NCBI GenBank assembly: GCA_017134815.1
Contig: CP071032.1
Span: 806,001 to 870,000, forward strand
From: Lentisphaerota bacterium
Lineage (GTDB): Bacteria > Verrucomicrobiota > Lentisphaeria > Victivallales > Victivallaceae
Length of the DNA stretch: 64,000 nt
Reading direction: 5' to 3'
The position numbers and the translations under genes were made by a program. Each line of letters opens with the position of its first letter. Position 1 is the stretch's first letter. Shown one piece after another: positions 28,027-36,584 of the stretch. The notes beneath the pieces are model-generated. The model had not been told where the DNA came from. It did no database searches and worked only from the letters and a program-made list of their open reading frames with translations.

Positions 28027-29547
28027 TCACCATTTCCCAAAAAACATAACATAGTCCAGGCTAAAATCATTCAGTTCCATATTTTTTTCTCTGGAATATA
28101 TGCGTGGAATCCTGGGATCGTAATTTGCCAGAATTGTTGTAACTCTCACATCTGTCAATCCCATATCAGCAAGCTTTTTTCTGACAAGTGACTGGATTAA
28201 CTGTTCTCTCTTAGAAGCGTTGGGCTCTTTATCAAAATAACCGTTTTCATCTCTCAATATTCCGTGATAACTGTTAACCGTGACAATCAACGGCACGTCG
28301 TTATGACTGCCGCCACTGCGGTTGATTGCACTAAAATAAGCACAGATTTTCCGGGCAATTTCATTACGGTTGGCAAGGGATGAGTTGAAAACAGGATAAA
28401 GTTGACTCTTCATCATCGGCTTGTGAGATGTTTTGGCCTGCCTCAAAGCTGGTGTCGGAATCTGAAATTCTTCACATGCCTGCTTCAACAAACCATAGTG
28501 ATTATCAACAGCTCGATTATAAGCATTTTCATCAAGAAATATTAGACTGGAAAGCGGAGTTTCCAAAGCAAAACAAACAACATTTCTACAACGTTTTTCG
28601 ACAAAGTTGAGCAAGTCTCCAATATTATTTGAATCCAGCTGATGCCAGTCTCTGCTCTGGTACTTATTCAAATCAAGCACAGGAAGACCAAAAGCACTGA
28701 TTAAATCAATTAAGTCTCTATAAGAACAGCTATTTTTTTTAACTTCATTATTCCATTCGTCAAATTTTTCAACTAAAGTTTCTCTGATTTCAGTTAACTC
28801 AGAGGCAGTCGAACCGGTCTCATCGTCAATAGTATCGATTCCCAAAACAAAACTTTTACTGCTGAAAAGCTTCAGGTAGTCAATTAAAAACTGGTTAGCC
28901 GACAGCGACGACGTTTGCTGATGAAGAATTATAACAATATTTGAGCTACGTACAATCTGGTCAAACTTCAATCCCAGTTGAATATTATATGGAATTACAG
29001 CTCGCAGATTTCTTTGCCTGCTGTAGGGCAACTTTCCTACCAGGCACTCATTACATATAAGTCTAATTTCCAAATCGTCCTCAGCAGGCTGAAACTCAAA
29101 AGCCGATACCCGCAGACCGGAGGCCGCATCCTGAATATCCTTTCTTACCGCATGATACGGCAGTAAATCTCCTATGGATCCAGGCAGTCCACGAGACTGC
29201 AGTTCAGTCTCTACTTCGATTAACGCCGCAGCTGCATTGCGACCGGCTTGAATACTTTCATCAAAAACCCTGTTTGCTGCAATTATATGATAAAATTCAA
29301 AAAACTTTTCACAATCCAAACTTGTCTCGTCATGCTGACTGATAAAACTTAAATGTGCCCTTTTAATATGCCCCATAAAATGGTCAGCATAAAGTTTGCG
29401 AAACTCAAGTTCCGTCGCGTCAATCCAGCGGCCATTGGCCGGGTCAACCATTTTCGCACACTGAGCGCATTGGACAAGCCCCTGAGCAATAAAACTAGAC
29501 ATAAAAATTACGGCAAAGACCATACACAGAAACACAGATTTTCTCAT
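28027..29547 (-). CDS. Secreted protein of unknown function, paralogue A; degenerate TIKI/ChaN-like domain suspected
   Basis: A 506-residue protein with a Sec signal peptide (~1-23), then 'CAQC' (27-30) and a second pair 'CNEC' (165-168) that may bind zinc. The central part 'IVIILHQQ...SANQFLIDYL...FVLGIDTID' aligns by eye with the GxxH-E domain of the FYVE-type protein at 56315-57703 ('LLGHVH...IANSFIVNLL...IVVAIEGS'). 'LIVTVNSYH' (His428) aligns with its second GxxH. Here the first GxxH is lost (LHQQ) and the Glu is Asp238. The protein shares the CxxC pairs and many blocks with paralogue B 300 bp away. GAGGAG six bases before the ATG. Function unknown; it may be a non-catalytic exported family. 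Confidence 0.75.
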   Translation of the reverse strand: MRKSVFLCMVFAVIFMSSFIAQGLVQCAQCAKMVDPANGRWIDATELEFRKLYADHFMGHIKRAHLSFISQHDETSLDCEKFFEFYHIIAANRVFDESIQAGRNAAAALIEVETELQSRGLPGSIGDLLPYHAVRKDIQDAASGLRVSAFEFQPAEDDLEIRLICNECLVGKLPYSRQRNLRAVIPYNIQLGLKFDQIVRSSNIVIILHQQTSSLSANQFLIDYLKLFSSKSFVLGIDTIDDETGSTASELTEIRETLVEKFDEWNNEVKKNSCSYRDLIDLISAFGLPVLDLNKYQSRDWHQLDSNNIGDLLNFVEKRCRNVVCFALETPLSSLIFLDENAYNRAVDNHYGLLKQACEEFQIPTPALRQAKTSHKPMMKSQLYPVFNSSLANRNEIARKICAYFSAINRSGGSHNDVPLIVTVNSYHGILRDENGYFDKEPNASKREQLIQSLVRKKLADMGLTDVRVTTILANYDPRIPRIYSREKNMELNDFSLDYVMFFGKW

Positions 29548-29740
29548 TAATTCTCCTCATTTATTTATATTTGTTAAAAGCTGAGCCGCCCAGCTCAAAC
29601 GCAAAACCCTATTAGCCTATATCTATATCATAAATTATCAAGCCTTATCATATTAAAATTTAATTTATATTAAATAAATACAATTATATACAAGGGAAAT
29701 TCAACTTAATTAAAATATATAATTTACCATTAACAAAAAT

Positions 29741-29785
29741 AAAAATCCCTCTGTAAATACTTTTTAAAAAAGTATTTACAGAGGG
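29741..29785 (-). terminator. Terminator of the paralogue B unit: perfect 20-bp inverted repeat
   Basis: TCCCTCTGTAAATACTTTTT at 29746-29765 is followed directly by its exact complement (29766-29785), a 40-nt perfect palindrome. The A-run at 29741-29745 gives the U-tract for minus-strand transcription from the gene ending at 29855. The rest of the 300-bp gap is AT-rich with nothing else recognised. Confidence 0.85.
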
Positions 29786-29854
29786 AATAATTAATAATAA
29801 ACATATATTCACAAGAAATATATTAATTATTAAATTAATGTAATGAGATACTTA

Positions 29855-31351
29855 TCAAAGACTATCAAAATTCCAGAAAAACAGTACATAATCCAGACAT
29901 AATTCCTCCAGCAATGCATTTTTCTTCTGCGAATAAATACAGGGAGTCATATTGGCGGCGACATATACAGTGGTAACCCTGACATTATAAAATCCTGATT
30001 CTTCAAGGTATTTTTTCACAAGAACCTGAATTAAGCTTTCCTTTTCTTTGGGATCAGGCTTTTCCTTAATAATATCATTACTGCTTCTAATCACTCCGTA
30101 ATCATCTCGCAAAGAAATTATGAATGGGATTCCGCTTTCTTTGCCTCTACCTGGATTTATGACCTTATAATACCTGCATATTTTCTGTGCCATTTCTTCA
30201 CGACAGACATTTGTACTTTTGTACTCAGCAGCAAGCTTGGAAACAAACTCATCCTTGTGACTGTGCATTATCTGTTCCGGCGAAGGAGGGGTCTCATTAA
30301 ACTCCTCATATACCTGTTTTATCAAACCATAATATGCCTGAACTGCTCTATCAAACTTATATTTATCCAGAGATTTCATAACGGCCAACGGGGTTTGTAC
30401 CCCAAAGCAATGAGTATTTCTGCATCTAAGTTCTATAAATTTCAGCAAATCCAAAATACTTCTGTCACACAGCTGCCCATAAGCTGCATATTTGCTGAAT
30501 CTGAGAAGCGGAAGACAATAGCTCGTGATTATACCAACTTCAATGCTGTAGTTGTTGCTGTTATTTTGATCACCGTCATAATCATTAAACCGTTCCTCAA
30601 TAACCTGCTTTACACTTTCAAATTCAGGCCTGGTAAAATCACCGTCTTCATCAAAAGCTTCCAGACCTACAACTACTCTTTTCCCACTGAAAATTTTAAA
30701 GTAGTCAAGCAGAAAATAATTGGCAGAAAACAGTACTGAATCCTCGTACAAGACAATCACAATACCTGAATCTTCTACAATCTTGTTGAACCTTATTGCA
30801 AGCTGCATATTCAGAGGGGTTGTCGGCCTGGAATGCTCAAAAGGCAGAATCCCTTCAAGACACTGATAACATACTCCGTCTTTAGCACTTGGTTCGACAT
30901 TGCCGATCTCAAAGCCATGGCATGATAATTTAAGCCCGGATATCGTGTTTTTTATGTCTTCACCCAGTTTATCATATTCAAGTTCACTACCGGCAGACTT
31001 CGGCAATACTTTACTGGCCAGCTCTTCTTCAACCTCAATTGACATTGCTGTAATATTACTTAGCTTGAAAAGACCATCTCTCGCGGGAACATGATAGTGG
31101 TCATAAAATCTCGGTAAGTTCAACTCTTTGTCATCAGATCGATTAATAAAATCATAATGCATCTCACTGATATACCTGTTGATAAAATCACAATACATCC
31201 TTCTAAGCAAAATTTCTGTTTCATCAAGTTGAACAGTTTCTTCCCAATCTGAGAGCTCACGCTCACACTGAGCACATTGTTCTGCTTTTAAAAGCGTGCA
31301 AAAAAGTATTGATATAGTAAAACTGAGTAAAAAAGCAACATATTTTTTCAT
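29855..31351 (-). CDS. Secreted protein of unknown function, paralogue B
   Basis: A 498-residue paralogue of the gene at 28027-29547, with a Sec signal peptide (~1-23), 'CAQC' at 26-29 and 'CYQC' at 161-164. The central block 'IVIVLYED...SANYFLLDYF...VVVGLEAFD' keeps the Glu (Glu231) of the TraB/TIKI/ChaN pattern but not the first GxxH. The C-terminal block has 'FIISLRDDYG' in place of the second GxxH. So both metal-binding histidines are missing and catalysis of the family type is unlikely. GGAG ten bases before the ATG lies at the very end of a small secreted-protein gene (3-bp gap), so the two are coupled. Confidence 0.74.
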   Translation of the reverse strand: MKKYVAFLLSFTISILFCTLLKAEQCAQCERELSDWEETVQLDETEILLRRMYCDFINRYISEMHYDFINRSDDKELNLPRFYDHYHVPARDGLFKLSNITAMSIEVEEELASKVLPKSAGSELEYDKLGEDIKNTISGLKLSCHGFEIGNVEPSAKDGVCYQCLEGILPFEHSRPTTPLNMQLAIRFNKIVEDSGIVIVLYEDSVLFSANYFLLDYFKIFSGKRVVVGLEAFDEDGDFTRPEFESVKQVIEERFNDYDGDQNNSNNYSIEVGIITSYCLPLLRFSKYAAYGQLCDRSILDLLKFIELRCRNTHCFGVQTPLAVMKSLDKYKFDRAVQAYYGLIKQVYEEFNETPPSPEQIMHSHKDEFVSKLAAEYKSTNVCREEMAQKICRYYKVINPGRGKESGIPFIISLRDDYGVIRSSNDIIKEKPDPKEKESLIQVLVKKYLEESGFYNVRVTTVYVAANMTPCIYSQKKNALLEELCLDYVLFFWNFDSL

Positions 31352-31353
31352 TA

Positions 31354-31617
31354 CTAAAACTCCAAACTCAATTTAGAGATACAGTCAATTTCTTTTTCGT
31401 TGTATTTAAAGATCAGTTCAGCAGGCTCCCCTTTCATAATTTTTTTGGATATAGCCTGACAAGGCCTTCTAAATTTGGATTCAGTCACTTCGGCAGAAAC
31501 AAAATCTTTTTTATTTCCGCAAAGGCTGCTGAATTTACCGTGTATTCCCGTCTTTTGGAATAAACCAGGCGTTAAAACTGCTGCAGAAGTAAAACTAAAA
31601 AACATCAGACTTCTCAT
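31354..31617 (-). CDS. Small secreted protein of unknown function
   Basis: An 87-residue protein started at ATG 31617, with GGAG eight bases upstream; a TTG four codons earlier is less likely. The N-terminus has a short hydrophobic stretch ('LMFFSFTSAAVLTPG') that may be a signal or anchor. Three cysteines and many lysines lie in the rest. No family recognised. It ends two bases before the start region of paralogue B and is presumably co-expressed with it. Confidence 0.55.
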   Translation of the reverse strand: MRSLMFFSFTSAAVLTPGLFQKTGIHGKFSSLCGNKKDFVSAEVTESKFRRPCQAISKKIMKGEPAELIFKYNEKEIDCISKLSLEF

Positions 31618-31781
31618 TTTTCTCTCCAAACGGTTGTTAATTCCCCCCTTAACAACACTACGATGCTTAATAGTCTAAACGCCAATGAGCACACATCAAG
31701 TTGTAAATGCAAAATAGTTAACATATTACCAAACAAGTAATACTTTTTATTGCTGAAACTGCATTATCAAAAATTGTATAC

Positions 31782-31805
31782 AAAAAAAGCCCGGCATGCC
31801 GGGCT
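31782..31805 (-). terminator. Terminator of mraY
   Basis: AGCCCGGCA/TGCCGGGCT, an 18-nt perfect palindrome, with seven A before it on the plus strand (U-tract for the minus transcript). Confidence 0.9.
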
Positions 31806-31827
31806 GGAAAAATATTGCAGTTTCTGA

Positions 31828-32919
31828 CTAACGAAGTTTCAATGTGGCAAGCGCCATCAACGCAAAGATTCCGGCAAGAATCCAGAACCTGACAACAATT
31901 TGTGTTTCAGTCCAGTCTTTTCGCTCAAAGTGATGATGAATCGGAGTACATAAGAAGACCCGTTTACCGGTAAGTTTGAAAGACGTCACCTGGATGATAA
32001 CGGATAATGCTTCAAGCACAAAAACGCCACCGACCAGCGCCAATAGAATTTCCTGCCTGACAAGTACTGCAATCAAGCCAATTGAACCGCCAAGTGCCAG
32101 ACTGCCGGTATCCCCCATAAACATCGCGGCCGGATGGCAGTTATGCCAGAGGAAGCCAATACAGGCACCGACAATCGCGGCGGCAAAAACCACAGCCTCG
32201 CTCACGCCGGGAATAAAAGGTACATGCAGGTATTTCGCAAAAATGGCATGTCCGTACAGATAAGCCATAACCGCATAAGTCAATGCGCAGAATATAGAGC
32301 ATCCTGCAGCCAGGCCGTCCTTGCCGTCCGTCAAATTCACTGCGTTTGAAGCCCCGACAACAACTATTGTGCTGAACAACATGACCCATGGAGTCTTCAA
32401 CACCGGCTCTTTTAAAAACGGCAGCATCAGCTGCTCCATCAGATTTCTGGTCTCAGGAAGGTAGTTAAGACTCAAAACGGCAACCCCGGCAATAACAAAT
32501 TGAGCTAAAAGTTTCATTTTTCCAGGAATACCATCTCGTCGGTTATAAGCTACTTTTGCAAAGTCGTCAATAAACCCGAGAAGACCAAAAAGCACCAGCG
32601 CAGCCAGCAGAATCAGTGGAATTGGATTACTGAGTTTGTTCCATAGCAAAACCGAAAAAACAACTGCCGAAATAAGTAGTATCCCTCCCATGCTGGGAGT
32701 CTTATCCTTGGCCCGGTCAATATACTCCTCATCCATAATCCCCTGATACCGGCAAGGCGCGTTGGCATTGAAAGCCTTGAGCTTTCTTACTACATAAGGA
32801 CCAAGCAGCAAAGTTATTGCAAAAGCAGTAAAAGCCGCTCCTCCAGCTCGGAAAGTTACGTATTCAAACAGGCGCAGCGGCCCGAAAAATTTATCAAAAT
32901 CAGATAGCCAGTAAAGCAT
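31828..32919 (-). CDS. mraY: Phospho-N-acetylmuramoyl-pentapeptide transferase MraY
   Basis: A 363-residue, ~10-helix inner-membrane enzyme making lipid I from UDP-MurNAc-pentapeptide and undecaprenyl phosphate. Motifs: 'KDKTPSMGG', 'GFIDDFAKV' (Mg2+ aspartates), 'NAVNLTDGKDGLA' (catalytic Asp), 'MGDTGSLALGG' and 'PIHHHFE'. The usual Leu of the NLTDGLDGLA motif is Lys here. Its presence implies a normal peptidoglycan route. It is not in a division/cell-wall cluster in this window: the next gene upstream is a GntR regulator on the same strand, separated by a likely terminator. Confidence 0.97.
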   Translation of the reverse strand: MLYWLSDFDKFFGPLRLFEYVTFRAGGAAFTAFAITLLLGPYVVRKLKAFNANAPCRYQGIMDEEYIDRAKDKTPSMGGILLISAVVFSVLLWNKLSNPIPLILLAALVLFGLLGFIDDFAKVAYNRRDGIPGKMKLLAQFVIAGVAVLSLNYLPETRNLMEQLMLPFLKEPVLKTPWVMLFSTIVVVGASNAVNLTDGKDGLAAGCSIFCALTYAVMAYLYGHAIFAKYLHVPFIPGVSEAVVFAAAIVGACIGFLWHNCHPAAMFMGDTGSLALGGSIGLIAVLVRQEILLALVGGVFVLEALSVIIQVTSFKLTGKRVFLCTPIHHHFERKDWTETQIVVRFWILAGIFALMALATLKLR

Positions 32920-32963
32920 TCATACCCTCTCTGTGTGCAGTTATATTACGATGGTTCCTGCTC

Positions 32964-33023
32964 ACAAAATAGGTATTTTTTGCGCTTAATTCAAACCGGA
33001 TGATAAAAAAAAACACCTATTTG
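32964..33023 (-). terminator. Inverted repeat between the Sbm-type operon and mraY
   Basis: ACAAAATAGGTATTTTTT (from 32964) is nearly complementary to AAAAAAAAACACCTATTTGT (to 33023). With A/T runs on the inner side it could act as a long-loop terminator for the GntR gene, or as an mraY leader element. Confidence 0.45.
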
Positions 33024-33083
33024 TCACAACCCAAACAACAGACAAAAGTTACAAACAGGAATATTGTTTTTCAAGTAGATAAG

Positions 33084-34148
33084 CTATCGGGCAGCGGAAA
33101 CGGAAGAACGGATTTTTAATTCTGTTGGAACAGGCCAGATTCCGGCATTCAGCGAGCCGGACTGCTCATATTCTTCCAACAGGCTGAAAAGATGTTTAAC
33201 TATCAAATCAGAACGCTGACTCACAGATGTCAACCCAAGATAATCACTGATCTCATAATTACCATAGCCAGTCAGAGCAAACCCTTTTCCTGGTACAATT
33301 CCCATCGAATCCAAATGCTTGAAAACTCCAAAAGCAGAATAATCATTTGCACAGCAGCAGGCAGTTAATTCAGGGCATTTCTCTATGATCTGTTTGAAAA
33401 CACTGCAGCTTATTCCAGCGTCATAGCTGCCGTTGCCAATATACTCAGCCCTTGCCGGAATGCCCGCTTCCTTCAAAGCTTTTAAATAGCCCTGATGCCG
33501 TAAATACCCGGAAGTTCTGGAAGCAGCGCCGATATACGCGATGTGGCGATGCCCAAGCGTGAGCAGGTATTTTACCAGCTCATAAAATCCAACCTCGTCC
33601 TGAGAAATTATTTGAGGAGCAGCTAATCCCGGTATAAGCTCATCAATGATAATAGTCCTTGACAATGCTTCATGGAAGTTAAGCCAGGAACACTGCGGCC
33701 CGGGAGGGAACAACACAATTAACGTATTTTTGTCCTCAGCAGCACGTTCATATTGGCTTTTTAAAACTGAATAATCGCGGCGATGACAGAAAATTTTCAA
33801 AAACAGGTTATTTCGCATACAGTCAATTTCAATAAGATTCAGCAGCTCTGACAGAGAGTTATCCCCTTTTTCAACAATAATGGAAATCGACTCCAGCGGC
33901 TTTACTTTATGAGGGGCTCCACTGCCGCTCCAGGTCACGACAGTGCCAATCCCAGGTTCACGTCGTATAAAATTCTCGCGAACCAGCATTGACAGAGCAT
34001 TTCTTACCGTAATGTGAGATACACCATACTTCTTCTTAAGCTCACGTTCTGCAGGAATAAGTTTTCCCTGTGGATAATCCCCGCTCACGATATTACTCTT
34101 CAAATCCAGATATATTTGCTTATATATTGGAATCTTTTTACTATCCAT
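33084..34148 (-). CDS. GntR-family regulator with LacI-type sensor domain
   Basis: A 354-residue protein. The N-terminal winged helix (~1-75, 'IVSGDYPQGKLIPAERELKKKYGVSHITVRNAL') is of GntR type. Residues ~90-350 form a LacI/periplasmic-binding-like ligand domain ('GHRHIAYIGAA', 'CCANDYSAFGVF'), the AraR-like arrangement. It is the last gene of the propionate operon, 75 bp after the CoA-transferase, and is a plausible regulator of it. However, AraR-type proteins usually sense sugars, so the ligand is unknown. An inverted repeat just upstream of its start could be an operator. Confidence 0.88.
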   Translation of the reverse strand: MDSKKIPIYKQIYLDLKSNIVSGDYPQGKLIPAERELKKKYGVSHITVRNALSMLVRENFIRREPGIGTVVTWSGSGAPHKVKPLESISIIVEKGDNSLSELLNLIEIDCMRNNLFLKIFCHRRDYSVLKSQYERAAEDKNTLIVLFPPGPQCSWLNFHEALSRTIIIDELIPGLAAPQIISQDEVGFYELVKYLLTLGHRHIAYIGAASRTSGYLRHQGYLKALKEAGIPARAEYIGNGSYDAGISCSVFKQIIEKCPELTACCCANDYSAFGVFKHLDSMGIVPGKGFALTGYGNYEISDYLGLTSVSQRSDLIVKHLFSLLEEYEQSGSLNAGIWPVPTELKIRSSVSAAR

Positions 34149-34163
34149 AAGAGCTTTATTGCC

Positions 34164-34185
34164 TAATAAGTGTTTTTGCTTATTA
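34164..34185. promoter_or_regulatory. Inverted repeat upstream of the GntR gene
   Basis: TAATAAG-N8-CTTATTA, 7-bp arms, lies 16 bp before the start codon of the regulator gene and 39 bp after the CoA-transferase stop. Candidate autoregulatory operator or weak stem; low certainty. Confidence 0.35.
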
Positions 34186-34223
34186 AGACAACAAAATACT
34201 AAAAAAGTTCAGCCACTTTAAGC

Positions 34224-35708
34224 TCAGGGAAGCATTTTGCCGGATTTGAGATAGTTCAAATGCAGCTCAAAGGCGTTATCCAGATGCTGTCCAATATGAC
34301 CACCTCTGGAACTGGTAATATACCGCATCAGGTAGTCACGATATTCTGGAGCAGCACAGTTATTGATAATGGTTTCCGCCTTGCTGCGCGGAGAAAGCCC
34401 ACGCAAGTCGGCCACACCATGCTCGGTGACAATGACTTTAACTGAATGCTCACTGTGATCGACATGAGTGCACATCGGCACAATTGCTGAAATCGCTCCA
34501 TTTTTGGCAGTGGACGGACTCATAAATACGGACAGATATGAGTTGCGTTCGAAGTCTCCGCTGCCGCCAATACCATTCATGATTGAGCTGCCGAACAGAT
34601 GAGTCGAATTGACATTCCCGTAAATATCCATCTCAAGTGCGACATTCAGTGCAATGACTCCAAGACGTCGAACCAGTTCTGGATTATTGGACAACTCCTG
34701 CGGCCGGAGAACAATTCTATGACTGAAATAATCAAAATTGTTATACACATGCTGTAAAGTTTCTGGCATTATGGTCAGGCTTGAAGCACTTACCCCGGTT
34801 ATTCTTTCTCTTTCCATCAGCTCAACAGCACTGTCCTGAAGCACTTCACTGAACATGCAGAACGCGGGAAAATCTTCATTATCACCAAGAGCCTTGAGAA
34901 CAGCGTTGTTGATGTTGCCGACTCCACTCTGCAGCGGCAAAAAGTTTCGCGGCACTCTGCCGGCAGCTATTTCATTCAACATGAACTGGACAAAGTTAGC
35001 AGCAATTCTTGTAGCAACTTCTCCACAATCACCAAACGCCCCCACTTCATCCGGGCGATTAGTTTCAACAATCGCAGCAATCCTTTCCGGCGGTATTTCA
35101 ACATGCCCGATGCCGATTTTATCCAGAGGATGATAGATTGGTATCGGATAACGGTTTGGTGGTGGTTTTATAAACGCTATATCTGTAATCTCGGCCAGGC
35201 GCGGCGAATGATAGCTGTTGAGCTCTATTATTACTTTCTTTGCCCGCCTGGCAAAAGTAGGAGCACAGCCGATCCCGGTCGTCAAACAAACCCTGCCCCG
35301 GTTATCAATAGCGGAAGCTTCAATAACCGCGACATCAATTTCCCCAAGAAAACCATAATCGACCATCTGGGAAATTTCCGACAAATGCATGTCAACAAAC
35401 TCAACCTTGTCTGCGTTGATGCTCTGCCGCATCAGCCGGCTGGTCTGGTAAGGAGCGCGCCAGCGCACCGCGTCAGCAGCGGCAAGTTTATCATCAATAG
35501 AGGAACTGACCGAAGCCCCGGTCAGCACATCAAGTTTATACGATTTTCCCTGAGCATGCAGTTCCTGAGCTCGCAAGGCAATTGCCTCTGGAACTGCTTT
35601 GGGTGAACCTGCCGGGGTAAACCCGCCAAGTGCGATTTTAGCTCCGTCCGGAACCAGCTCGGCAGCCTCCTCCGCAGTCATAACCGGAAAATTATATATC
35701 GTATTCAT
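34224..35708 (-). CDS. scpC: Propionyl-CoA:succinate CoA-transferase (ScpC/YgfH-like)
   Basis: A 494-residue member of the acetyl-CoA hydrolase/transferase family (YgfH, Cat1, AarC). It moves CoA from propionyl-CoA to succinate, closing the cycle begun by the mutase. 'GVGNINNAV' and the catalytic glutamate in 'FSEVLQDS' are seen, with the CoA-binding 'GIGGSGDF' near residue 380 and 'VTEHGVADLRG' near 440. ATG 35708 is preferred over an in-frame TTG two codons upstream; no strong ribosome site is visible. Gene order matches the E. coli sbm-argK-ygfG-ygfH operon. Acetyl-CoA could be an alternative donor. Confidence 0.92.
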   Translation of the reverse strand: MNTIYNFPVMTAEEAAELVPDGAKIALGGFTPAGSPKAVPEAIALRAQELHAQGKSYKLDVLTGASVSSSIDDKLAAADAVRWRAPYQTSRLMRQSINADKVEFVDMHLSEISQMVDYGFLGEIDVAVIEASAIDNRGRVCLTTGIGCAPTFARRAKKVIIELNSYHSPRLAEITDIAFIKPPPNRYPIPIYHPLDKIGIGHVEIPPERIAAIVETNRPDEVGAFGDCGEVATRIAANFVQFMLNEIAAGRVPRNFLPLQSGVGNINNAVLKALGDNEDFPAFCMFSEVLQDSAVELMERERITGVSASSLTIMPETLQHVYNNFDYFSHRIVLRPQELSNNPELVRRLGVIALNVALEMDIYGNVNSTHLFGSSIMNGIGGSGDFERNSYLSVFMSPSTAKNGAISAIVPMCTHVDHSEHSVKVIVTEHGVADLRGLSPRSKAETIINNCAAPEYRDYLMRYITSSRGGHIGQHLDNAFELHLNYLKSGKMLP

Positions 35709-35801
35709 AATCAAACTACACTGTAAGAAATTTATTATTAATCAATTACAAAATAAACTCAAAAAATATCCTATATACAGATAAAGCAGAAAACCAAACG
35801 T

Positions 35802-36584
35802 TTATTCACCTTTGAAAACCGGCTTGCGTTTTTCAAAAAACGCATCAATTCCTTCTTTGGCATCCTGACTGTCATAAACGGTACGCCTTATTCCCTGCAG
35901 GCGCTGAAACTCGCCAGGGGTTAGAGGATTAGCCTCGCCAAGCACCCGCAGTTCTTCCTTGATAAGAGCAACTGAGAGCGGTGCCTTGGTGCAGATAACT
36001 TCAGCCGTTTCCATAACCGCGGCCTCTAGATCTTCAATATCATAGGTCTGATTGACGATTCCGGCACGTTCCGCACGTTCCGCTGAAATCGGCCTGGCAG
36101 TGAAAAACAGCTCTTTAATAATATGTGCACTGCAATCACCCCTTACCAGATTGTGAACGCCGACAATATCATAAGCAACTCCAAGATTTACCGGAGTCAT
36201 GGCAAAAGTACTGCGTTTATCGGCAAAAACCATATCACAGCTCATAATGGTCTCAAAAGCTCCTCCCCAAACCGTGCCTTCAATCATCGCAATGACTGGA
36301 GCCGGAGATTTCTGAATAGCTCGGATCACTCGGCGCAGAGGGTCTTTATAGCTCAATGGATCACGCTTGCCGCGCGGCAGTTCTTTGATATCGTGTCCAG
36401 CAGAAAAAACCTTTATTCCAGGCTCAGCCCGCAAAATAACGCACCGCATTTTTCGGCGTTCCATATCTTTTAGAGCAGCAATTATATCGTCAATCAATTC
36501 ACTGCTCAGGGCATTCAGCTTCTTGGCGTAATCAAGAGTGATAATTCCGATAAAGCCTTTTACTTCCGTCTTAACATTACTCAT
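35802..36584 (-). CDS. scpB: Methylmalonyl-CoA decarboxylase (ScpB/YgfG-like)
   Basis: A 260-residue crotonase-fold enzyme converting methylmalonyl-CoA to propionyl-CoA and CO2 without biotin. 'VFSAGHDIKELP' (oxyanion hole and active-site His), 'GTVWGGAFE' (oxyanion hole) and 'TPVNLGVAYD' (active-site Tyr) match E. coli YgfG rather than an enoyl-CoA hydratase, which would carry two glutamates. The start overlaps the MeaB stop by four bases. This route loses the decarboxylation energy as heat, unlike the Na+-pumping decarboxylases. Confidence 0.93.
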   Translation of the reverse strand: MSNVKTEVKGFIGIITLDYAKKLNALSSELIDDIIAALKDMERRKMRCVILRAEPGIKVFSAGHDIKELPRGKRDPLSYKDPLRRVIRAIQKSPAPVIAMIEGTVWGGAFETIMSCDMVFADKRSTFAMTPVNLGVAYDIVGVHNLVRGDCSAHIIKELFFTARPISAERAERAGIVNQTYDIEDLEAAVMETAEVICTKAPLSVALIKEELRVLGEANPLTPGEFQRLQGIRRTVYDSQDAKEGIDAFFEKRKPVFKGE

